From: JAZDEL01 sp043820655
Lineage (GTDB): Archaea > Iainarchaeota > Iainarchaeia > Iainarchaeales > JAZDEL01
DNA: 7,005 bases
Assembly: GCA_043820655.1 (NCBI GenBank)
Contig: JBDRDO010000085.1
Span: 1 to 7,005, forward strand
Direction of reading: 5' to 3'
Numbering within the stretch: position 1 is the stretch's first letter; every line of letters begins with the position of its first letter. The notes below the pieces were generated by a model. It searched no databases. It saw only the letters and a program-made list of their open reading frames with translations, and was not told where the DNA came from. Shown here one piece after another: positions 1 through 5,697 of the stretch. The position numbers were made by a program, and so were the translations under genes.

Positions 1-1304
1 TGTTCGGGCAGACAGGCACGGGAAAAACAACTCTTGCATATTTAATTGCCAAATCACAGGGCTGGGATGTTTTTGAATTAAACGCCTCGGATTTCCGAAG
101 CAAGGACATTATTGAGCGCATTGTCGGCGCCGCCTCGCAGAGCGGCTCATTCACTGGCAGGAAGCGCCTCGTGCTTCTTGATGAGGTTGATGGGCTGCAC
201 CGCGTTGACAGGGGAGGCGCTGCGGCAATAACCAAAATTCTGAAGGAAACAAACAACCCCGTAATCCTCACGGCAAACGATGTTTATGCCGACCGTAAAT
301 TATTGCCTGTCCGCACCGCCTGCACTCTGGTTGAATTCAAGAAAATAAATTACCTTTCAATTGCAAAGCGCCTGCGTGAGCTCTGCACAGCGGAAAATAT
401 TTCATTTGAGGATGAGGCAATTGCGGCGCTTGCAAAAAACGGCGGCGGGGATTTCAGGGCAGCACTGCTTGATGTGCAGTCCCTTGGGGTGAAAGGGAGT
501 ATAAATATGCCGGATGTTGAAAATATGGGCGGGCGCGAAAGAACCGAAAAAATATTCGGAATACTCGGGAAAATATTCCGCGGGAAAACCCTGCAGGAAA
601 TCCGCAATGCCCGTTTTTCAGCGGATGTTAATACGGAGCATTTACAGAACTGGATTGATGAAAATATTCCCCGTGCATTAACAAAGCCGATTGACACCGC
701 AAACGCATATGCAATGCTCAGCCGCGCGGATGTGTTCAATGGGAGAATAATGAAGCGGCAGAACTGGGGTTTCCTCAGGTACAGCAGTGAGCTTGCAACT
801 GCAGGTGTATCCTTAAGCAGGGAGAACGAGTACCATGATTTTGTTATGTATAAGTTCCCCTCCCTGTTGAGCAGGATGAGCAGAAGTAAGGGCGTGCGTG
901 CAACAAAGAAAAGCCTAGGCCGTAAGGTCGGGAAGGTAACTCATTCAAGCTCGCGCTCCATAGTAACACGTGACCTCCCATATCTGCAAACTATGTTTGA
1001 AAACAAACAGCGCGCCGCGGAATTAACCGCGCAGTTTGATTTTGACGAGAATGAAGTGGCTTTCCTCATGAATACAAAGCCCACAACAAAGAAAGTGCAG
1101 AAAATCCTTGAAGCGGCGGGGGCAATGCGCGCGGAAAAAATTGCTGAACGGAGAAAGGGGGCGGCACTTTCAGCGGTTTCGCAGGAAGATGCTGCGGAAG
1201 CCGAAGCAGTGCCGAAACCGAAAGCCGAAGAGGAACCCGCGGATGAAACAGAAAAATCAGAACCCTTACAGCACGAAGACAGAAACCAAACAAGGCTGTT
1301 TTAG
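1..1304 (+). CDS. rfcL: Replication factor C large subunit (clamp loader), 5'-truncated by the window
   Basis: AAA+ ATPase of the archaeal clamp loader, which with RFC small subunits opens the PCNA ring and loads it on primer-template DNA. The reading frame is open from base 3 and gives 433 visible residues; about 40-60 N-terminal residues are outside the window. Visible in order: Walker A GQTGTGKTT (residues 2-10, not interrupted by an intein), RFC box ELNASD (25-30), Walker B LLDEVDG (58-64; the DEVDG form is typical of large subunits), sensor 1 ILTAND (88-93), sensor 2 region GDFRAALLD (149-157), then a helical collar domain. The last ~50 residues form a Glu/Lys/Pro-rich low-complexity linker ending in QTRLF, which resembles a shortened PCNA-interacting (PIP) box. 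The stop TAG overlaps the pheT stop on the other strand. Family assignment is secure; PCNA binding by the tail is inferred. Confidence 0.95.
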   Translation, partial: FGQTGTGKTTLAYLIAKSQGWDVFELNASDFRSKDIIERIVGAASQSGSFTGRKRLVLLDEVDGLHRVDRGGAAAITKILKETNNPVILTANDVYADRKLLPVRTACTLVEFKKINYLSIAKRLRELCTAENISFEDEAIAALAKNGGGDFRAALLDVQSLGVKGSINMPDVENMGGRERTEKIFGILGKIFRGKTLQEIRNARFSADVNTEHLQNWIDENIPRALTKPIDTANAYAMLSRADVFNGRIMKRQNWGFLRYSSELATAGVSLSRENEYHDFVMYKFPSLLSRMSRSKGVRATKKSLGRKVGKVTHSSSRSIVTRDLPYLQTMFENKQRAAELTAQFDFDENEVAFLMNTKPTTKKVQKILEAAGAMRAEKIAERRKGAALSAVSQEDAAEAEAVPKPKAEEEPADETEKSEPLQHEDRNQTRLF

Positions 1305-2944
1305 ACCTCCATTTCAAACAGCGCAACAGGCATTTCCAATCCAAACTTCTTCAGTGTTGCCTGATTCAGCTCGCCGATAATGCCCTTCTTTCCGCCCGCG
1401 CCGATTTCAGCGGACCTGCCGTTCTCAAGGAAAGGTTCTGTTGTTTCGCGAAGCGTGTACTCAATCCCCAGATTTTTGTAAACAGAGTCAAGGTGCGATT
1501 TGATTGCCGTGAAATTAACCCCCTTTCCGCACAAAACAACGCACAAATGTTCGGGTTCATCAACTTTTGTTTCCGCCTTTGGATTAAGCACAACAACCTT
1601 CCCGACCTCAAAAATATTCTGCGGATATGCGTATCTTTTGTTCCTGTTCAAAAACTCAAGCAGTTCCGGGAATATGCGCTTCCTGAAAACCTGATAATTT
1701 AAACTCATGTAATTCTCTATTTCAGCGAACCTCTCTCCCTTAAGCCCTATCTTGCCCTCCTGCTTTTCCCTTGATGTTGTTGTGAATGTCAAAACCTCCT
1801 GCAGACCAAGGCCAATGCACGCCTCCCTTGCCCTGTCCTTGCGCAAAGTCTCGGCGCGCTCCGAGCCGCGCACAGGCATCTTTATTTCCGCAGGTTCAAT
1901 CTCATTATAGCCGTAAGAAACAAGCACATCCTCAACAACATCCGCGGCGTGCAGGATGTCGTTCCTGTATGCGGGGTATGAAACCTCGGCAGTATTGCCC
2001 TTCAGTTTCACCTCGTACCTCGCACGCTTCAGCAAATCAACAATCTGTGAATTGCTTAATTCAAGCCCGCTCATTTTTTTTATGTAATCCATTCCAACCT
2101 CAATTTTCTTAGGTGTAAAATCAGGCGTAACCCATTTCTTCCCGCCTTTGTAAATCACATCAACGGTCTCAAGCTTTGCCCCGCGCTCCGCAAGCGCGGC
2201 AGCCATTACATTAAGCGCGGTCATAACGCTTTCGGGCTTCATGCCCGTAACCTCAAGGAACAAATTTTTTGTTTTCGCACTGACCTTCCCCGTTGCCTCG
2301 GAATTAATAATCGGCGGCATGCTTGCAACTGTGCCCGCAGAATCAATAACAATCGGATACTGCTTCGCGCCCTTCAGAAGATGCGCATATTCCTGCCCCT
2401 TTGGATGCAGTTCCAGAACCTCATCCAAATCAAGCGCATTTTTGAACTCAAGCGGGACAAATTTAAAATCCCGCGGCTTATATGCGCGATAATAGACAGG
2501 CGGCTTCATTTTATCAAAATCATAAAGCCCTATTGCAACTTCCGCCCTGCGCCTGCCAAAAGTTTCGCTCACCTTTTCCTGCAGCTGTATCATCTGCACG
2601 AGGAAATTTTCATTCACTTTAACATTGCGCGCAACGCACGCGGCAATAATCGGCCTCACGCCCTTGACACTCTGCTCAACTATCAGTTTTGTCTTCCCCC
2701 TTACAATCTTGATTTTCGGCAATCCTTTTTCTTTCCCAAGCCGTGCGCGAAGCTCGCGTGCAATTCCCTCTGCAGACCACAAATCCGGCCTGTTCGTATC
2801 CTTAACATCAATCTTGAGCGCATCCCCTTCCGCGCCATCAAGTTCGGATTTGGCGTAAAGCAGCGCATCCTCAAACTGCGCCTTGCTTAGCTTTTTTCCG
2901 GTAAGCATCTGCAAATCTTTCAATCCCGCATCAATAGTTGGCAT
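1301..2944 (-). CDS. pheT: Phenylalanine--tRNA ligase beta subunit, archaeal type
   Basis: Beta subunit of the (alpha-beta)2 cytosolic PheRS; with PheS it charges tRNA-Phe, and its B3/B4 domain is the editing module that clears mis-formed Tyr-tRNA-Phe in this family. The 547 residues match the short archaeal/eukaryotic form (bacterial PheT is about 800). Visible: an N-terminal segment with the family signature DTNRPDLWSAEGIARELR (49-66); B3/B4 region about 95-265 including SMPPIINSE (208-216); B5 domain about 278-352 with AYRNDILHAADVVEDVL (325-341) and YGYNEI; catalytic-like domain 355-547 with ELLEFLNRNKR, IFEVGKVV and a closing IIGELNQATLKKFGLEMPV. The bacterial OB-fold tRNA-binding domain and C-terminal anticodon-binding domain are absent, as expected. 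Its ATG shares one base with the pheS stop (TAATG), implying translational coupling. At the 3' end its TAA overlaps the rfcL stop. Confidence 0.95.
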   Translation of the reverse strand: MPTIDAGLKDLQMLTGKKLSKAQFEDALLYAKSELDGAEGDALKIDVKDTNRPDLWSAEGIARELRARLGKEKGLPKIKIVRGKTKLIVEQSVKGVRPIIAACVARNVKVNENFLVQMIQLQEKVSETFGRRRAEVAIGLYDFDKMKPPVYYRAYKPRDFKFVPLEFKNALDLDEVLELHPKGQEYAHLLKGAKQYPIVIDSAGTVASMPPIINSEATGKVSAKTKNLFLEVTGMKPESVMTALNVMAAALAERGAKLETVDVIYKGGKKWVTPDFTPKKIEVGMDYIKKMSGLELSNSQIVDLLKRARYEVKLKGNTAEVSYPAYRNDILHAADVVEDVLVSYGYNEIEPAEIKMPVRGSERAETLRKDRAREACIGLGLQEVLTFTTTSREKQEGKIGLKGERFAEIENYMSLNYQVFRKRIFPELLEFLNRNKRYAYPQNIFEVGKVVVLNPKAETKVDEPEHLCVVLCGKGVNFTAIKSHLDSVYKNLGIEYTLRETTEPFLENGRSAEIGAGGKKGIIGELNQATLKKFGLEMPVALFEMEV

Positions 2945-4458
2945 TACGCATCTACCCCCAAAAGCGGCGCGTTCCTGAGCCAGTTAATGTCATCGCTGAA
3001 CAAATATCGTATGTCCTTAATCCCGAGCTTAAACATCGCAAGCCTGTCAATCCCCATCCCCCATGCAATCGCCGGCTGCTTCACGCCCAAATTTTCCATC
3101 ATCTCCGGCCTGAACATTCCCGCGCCCGCAAACTCAATCCATCCCATCTCGGGGTGCAAAGCGGAAAGCTGAACCGAGGGCTCGGTGAATGGGTAATAAT
3201 CCGGGAGGAACTTAACCTTCTCCGCGCCCGCAACTTCCAATGCAAACTGCTTAAGCATTCCCAACAGCGAGCGGAAATTCAAATCATCCCCCACAATAAA
3301 TCCGTCGCACTGGTTGAACTCAACAAGGTGTGTTGCATCAACAACATCCGGCCTGTAGCACCTGTTAATCACAAAGTACTTTCCCGGAATTTCAATGCCC
3401 TCAACAATCTGCCGCGCATCCGCAGTTGTCCCGTGCGCATTGGGCATAAGCCTTGCCGCAATGTCCGCGCTCCACTTATATCCCCAGCCCCTGCTTTTGC
3501 TAACCCCGCCAGTCTCATGCGCACCGCTTACGGCATTAACCGCCTTCTTATCGGGAAGCATGCCCGACTTCGGTTCCTTCATTGTGTAGCTGTCGGTCCA
3601 CATTCTTGCGGGATGATTTTGCGGCTGGAACAAAACATCAAAATTGTAAAACTCCTGCACTATAAGCCGTTCCTTCATCTCCTTAAATCCGAGCTCAACC
3701 ATTCTTTTCCTTATTAAATTAAGAAACTGCACATAGGGCTGCCTCTTCCCCGCGAAAAGTTCGGGCACGGGCGAGTTAATGTTGTAGGCGCGCCCTGCAG
3801 CGCCGCCTGAAACATTAATCTTTCCCGCCTCCTCAAGCGCCTGCCTGCCGCGCGCGTTAAGCATTGCTTTCCTCTCGGTTTTTTCCTCCCATTTAAGAAG
3901 CCCGCGCTTAATTAAATCATCAACTATTGCCCTTTCCTTTCCGACCATTGCGCCTTCCGCCAGCGTTCCGCCGAGCGCCCTGTTCAGAACCTCCTCGGGC
4001 AAATAAGACTTTCCAAGAACATCCTTTTCCAAACCTGTAAGCTCAAGTTCAATGCCCTGCCCGCCCTTGCCTATGCTCACCCATGCATTCCTTTTTGCGA
4101 TTCCCAATGCAATGTTAAGTTCCGCGCGCTCAAGATTAAGTTCCTTTCCAATTTCATCAAGTCCCGCCTTCCCTCCGTGCTGTTGCAGAAGTTCAAGCAT
4201 GCGTTTCTCAACAACGCCGTTCTTTGCCGCATCCGCGCCTTTGGGTGTTGCCTGCACAAACCTTGCGTGCTTCTCATCAACATCAAGCAGGCCTTTTTCC
4301 GCAAGCCATCCAAGCGCGCGCCTTGCGGAATCGGGATTAAGCGATGCGCTTTCGGCAATTTCCCCCGCGCTTAGCCATTCCCCCGCACGCATTGCCTTCA
4401 GCGCCTCCCTCTCAATTTCGCTGAGCGCAAGCACAATGCCCCTCATTTTCCCGTCCAT
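2944..4458 (-). CDS. pheS: Phenylalanine--tRNA ligase alpha subunit (catalytic), archaeal type
   Basis: Class II aminoacyl-tRNA synthetase subunit that activates phenylalanine with ATP and transfers it to tRNA-Phe; acts with PheT. I take the ATG at 4458 (504 residues); an in-frame TTG at 4470 is unlikely, and an ATG at 4446 is possible. Residues ~1-225 look like consecutive small winged-helix modules (for example LSAGEIAESASLNPDSARRA), as in archaeal and eukaryotic PheS. The catalytic core follows: motif 1 region around 250-262, FQPQNHPAR (277-285), GWGYKWSADIA, motif 2 INRCYRPDVVDATHLVEFNQ (364-383), YYPFTEPS, and motif 3 with AWGMGIDRLAMFKLGIKDIR (465-484). Ala465 in the AWG pocket matches the canonical Phe-pocket Ala. 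Several normally fixed residues differ: R-P-D in place of R-x-E and NQCDG in place of HQxEG in motif 2, and AHGTT in place of THTT. A TATA box lies 39-46 bases upstream. Confidence 0.95.
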   Translation of the reverse strand: MDGKMRGIVLALSEIEREALKAMRAGEWLSAGEIAESASLNPDSARRALGWLAEKGLLDVDEKHARFVQATPKGADAAKNGVVEKRMLELLQQHGGKAGLDEIGKELNLERAELNIALGIAKRNAWVSIGKGGQGIELELTGLEKDVLGKSYLPEEVLNRALGGTLAEGAMVGKERAIVDDLIKRGLLKWEEKTERKAMLNARGRQALEEAGKINVSGGAAGRAYNINSPVPELFAGKRQPYVQFLNLIRKRMVELGFKEMKERLIVQEFYNFDVLFQPQNHPARMWTDSYTMKEPKSGMLPDKKAVNAVSGAHETGGVSKSRGWGYKWSADIAARLMPNAHGTTADARQIVEGIEIPGKYFVINRCYRPDVVDATHLVEFNQCDGFIVGDDLNFRSLLGMLKQFALEVAGAEKVKFLPDYYPFTEPSVQLSALHPEMGWIEFAGAGMFRPEMMENLGVKQPAIAWGMGIDRLAMFKLGIKDIRYLFSDDINWLRNAPLLGVDA

Positions 4459-4496
4459 AACTAAAACCAAACCATTAAATTCCGCTTATGCAGTTC

Positions 4497-4504
4497 TATT
4501 TATA
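4497..4504 (-). promoter_or_regulatory. TATA box of the pheS-pheT operon
   Basis: On the minus strand this reads TATAAATA, a good archaeal TATA element. Archaeal transcription usually starts about 26 bases past the centre, here near 4474. That gives a leader of roughly 16 bases before the ATG at 4458 and puts the alternative TTG (4470) almost at the start site. No convincing Shine-Dalgarno sequence precedes 4458. The preceding TFB-recognition segment is shared with the divergent promoter of the PIN gene. Confidence 0.55.
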
Positions 4505-4516
4505 CTGTTAAGGAGA

Positions 4517-4524
4517 TATTATAA
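4517..4524 (+). promoter_or_regulatory. TATA-like element of the Nob1-like gene
   Basis: TATTATAA preceded by purine-rich AAGGAGA, which could act as a TFB recognition element. A start about 26 bases past the centre would fall near 4547, a few bases before the ATG at 4551, so the message would be leaderless or nearly so. This fits the lack of a Shine-Dalgarno sequence ahead of that ATG. Confidence 0.4.
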
Positions 4525-4550
4525 CTTTTGGTTTCGGGACGGTTTTGCAC

Positions 4551-5021
4551 ATGCCCTTGGAAGAAAACGAAAAAAGCGGAAAAATCCTGCTGCTGGATTC
4601 CAGCGCAATACTGAATGATTTTGAATTTGAGTTTTCCCCTGATACGCGCTATATAATGACCCCCGAGTGCCTTGCCGAAATTCGCGATCTGCGTTCCCGC
4701 GGGCTGATAGAAAATGCATTTTCACAGGAACTGCTTTCCGTAAAGGCGCCAAGCGCACAGGCGCTTACCGAAGCACGCGGAAAGGCCGAAGAGCTCGGCG
4801 TTCGTTTCAGCGCCGCAGACCAGTCCCTTGTTGCGCTTGCAATAGACTTCCGCAGTGCGGGCGGGGACTTTAAGGCTGTAACCGATGATTACTCCCTCCA
4901 GAATGTGCTCAAGGCGCTTGATCTGCCGTTTTCAGGCATAATTCATGGTGAAATAACTGATGTAAGGGATTTCTCAAAACGCGCGAAAAACAGCCCAAAG
5001 TATGGGAAAAAATACCCTTAA
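4551..5021 (+). CDS. Nob1-like PIN-domain endoribonuclease without zinc ribbon
   Basis: PIN-domain protein of 156 residues that most resembles archaeal Nob1, the nuclease that trims the 3' end of pre-16S rRNA during late small-subunit assembly. The four acidic residues expected of a PIN active site are all present: Asp16 in ILLLDSSAIL, Glu43 in TPECLAEIRDLRSR, Asp90 in FSAADQSLVALAID, and Asp112 in VTDDYSLQNVL. The TPE..EI.D..SR helix and the TDDY..QNV strand-helix are Nob1-like rather than VapC-like. No antitoxin gene is adjacent, and the neighbours are translation genes, which favours rRNA processing over a toxin role. The usual C-terminal C4 zinc ribbon of Nob1 is missing: the protein stops after a basic tail (KRAKNSPKYGKKYP) and its only cysteine is Cys40. 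An in-frame TTG at 4545 is a weaker start. PIN fold is near certain; Nob1 orthology is probable. Confidence 0.8.
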   Translation: MPLEENEKSGKILLLDSSAILNDFEFEFSPDTRYIMTPECLAEIRDLRSRGLIENAFSQELLSVKAPSAQALTEARGKAEELGVRFSAADQSLVALAIDFRSAGGDFKAVTDDYSLQNVLKALDLPFSGIIHGEITDVRDFSKRAKNSPKYGKKYP

Positions 5022-5047
5022 CCTGTCCCAATTATTCAAACTTCACG

Positions 5048-5073
5048 TTTTTCCGTTAAATAGTTACCTTTTT
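5048..5073 (+). terminator. Candidate oligo-T transcription terminator after the PIN gene
   Basis: Two runs of five T (5048-5052 and 5069-5073) lie 27-52 bases past the stop of the PIN-domain gene. Archaeal RNA polymerase often terminates at such U-tracts without a hairpin. The second run is also part of the TATA-like TTTTTAAA of the next gene, so its role is ambiguous. Confidence 0.3.
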
Positions 5074-5076
5074 AAA
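5069..5076 (+). promoter_or_regulatory. Possible TATA element for the small membrane-protein operon
   Basis: TTTTTAAA is a tolerable archaeal TATA match in the only sizeable gap before the two membrane genes. It predicts a start near 5099 and a 5' leader of about 40 bases that carries the GGAGG site at 5128-5132. The element is AT-rich but imperfect. Confidence 0.35.
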
Positions 5077-5127
5077 CTTCCCAAGCACCAATTAATACAT
5101 GCAGGCATACTGCCGCATGGCACAGCC

Positions 5128-5132
5128 GGAGG
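5128..5132 (+). promoter_or_regulatory. Strong Shine-Dalgarno site deciding the start at 5142
   Basis: GGAGG matches the anti-Shine-Dalgarno sequence of 16S rRNA. It directly touches the ATG at 5133 (zero spacing, unusable) but sits nine bases before the in-frame ATG at 5142, so the shorter start is preferred. ATG 5148 is a further, less likely option. Confidence 0.6.
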
Positions 5133-5141
5133 ATGGATGAA

Positions 5142-5507
5142 ATGCTGATGAACTTCCTTAGCCATCTGCTTGCGCTTGACATTGCGTGGTTTGCCGAACT
5201 TTTTGCCGCGAACTGGTTCTTTCTGTTCGCATTTCTGGCGCTTACCTTTTATTTCTCGCCCAAGCGCTGGTTTGCGTTCTTTATTGTTTTCGTATTGCTT
5301 GTCTGGGGCTGGATGGATGTATCCACGATAACCGGGTGGAGTTTCATTGTGGCTGGCTTTTTGCTTCTGAGCTACCTTAAAACTTTGACCGTTGTCAGCG
5401 TAACAGACAATGCAAAACTGCCGCTTAATCACATCGCTCTTGTTAGTGAACTAACTTACATTACGCTTTTCGTATGGTACGGCATATTCGTCATAGGGGG
5501 CGGGTAA
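5142..5507 (+). CDS. Small multi-pass membrane protein, family unknown
   Basis: Not a family I recognise. From the ATG at 5142 the protein has 121 residues (124 if the ATG at 5133 is used). It is strongly hydrophobic and aromatic, with about four predicted membrane spans (numbered from 5142): ~25-38 (FFLFAFLALTFYF), ~43-58 (rich in Trp and Phe, ending WGWMD), ~66-85 (WSFIVAGFLLLSYLKTL) and ~97-121 (HIALVSELTYITLFVWYGIF). A short amphipathic-looking stretch precedes them. Between spans 1 and 2 is the positive SPKRW loop, and between 3 and 4 a polar loop with DNAKLPLNH. No catalytic motif, cysteine pair or signal peptide is visible. Its TAA is followed at once by the ATG of another small membrane gene, so the two probably form one operon and perhaps one complex. 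A small accessory subunit of a membrane assembly is conceivable but unsupported. Confidence 0.75.
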   Translation: MLMNFLSHLLALDIAWFAELFAANWFFLFAFLALTFYFSPKRWFAFFIVFVLLVWGWMDVSTITGWSFIVAGFLLLSYLKTLTVVSVTDNAKLPLNHIALVSELTYITLFVWYGIFVIGGG

Positions 5508-5678
5508 ATGGGCGTGATAAAACTCATGGCAACCGTTGCGGGGCTTTTCCTCCTGCTTGAACTGCTTGCCGCCGGGGGCATGCACATATTCGTGCAGTCG
5601 TCGTTCATAACAGTCGGCGGCATGGTTGCACTTTTCTGCTTCCTCATAATTGAGATAACATTCGTAACATTCAAGTGA
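5508..5678 (+). CDS. Very small two-span membrane protein, family unknown
   Basis: A 56-residue ORF beginning MGVIKLMATVAGLFLLL and ending at a TGA. It has two hydrophobic segments, about residues 8-22 and 34-53, joined by a short Gly-rich turn with GGMHIFVQSS; acidic residues Glu18 and Glu49 lie in or at the edge of the spans. The ATG directly abuts the TAA of the upstream membrane gene, and an AGGGGG tract (5495-5500) sits seven bases before it, so translation is likely coupled to the upstream gene. A helical hairpin of this size is typical of small accessory membrane subunits, but no family is recognised and no function is proposed. The coding call rests on tight gene packing, a plausible start signal and a coherent membrane-protein composition. 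The gene then meets a convergent gene after 19 bases. Confidence 0.65.
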   Translation: MGVIKLMATVAGLFLLLELLAAGGMHIFVQSSFITVGGMVALFCFLIIEITFVTFK

Positions 5679-5697
5679 TGTGAACTGCCGCGCAAAT

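Noticed and set aside
3..32. Possible intein insertion at the RFC Walker A site, a common intein location in archaea
   Set aside because: The P-loop reads straight through into the ELNASD and DEVDG boxes without interruption.
2938..3717. Plus-strand ORF of 259 codons opposite pheS
   Set aside because: It lies wholly antisense to the conserved catalytic core of pheS; its translation is rich in His, Arg and Asn without any domain pattern. It is a shadow of the pheS codon pattern.
4459..4470. TTG at 4470 as pheS start
   Set aside because: It sits almost at the predicted transcript start, has no ribosome-binding site, and ATG codons follow in frame at 4458 and 4446.
4052..4618. Plus-strand ORF of 188 codons spanning the pheS 5' end and the start of the PIN gene
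   Set aside because: Antisense to pheS and out of frame with the PIN gene; Ser/Ala/Pro-rich composition is what a shadow frame of a helical protein gives. It also crosses the divergent promoter.
4551..5021. PIN gene as the toxin of a VapBC toxin-antitoxin pair
   Set aside because: No small antitoxin-like gene lies next to it: upstream is a short promoter region and downstream a non-coding spacer then membrane genes. Motifs are more Nob1-like.
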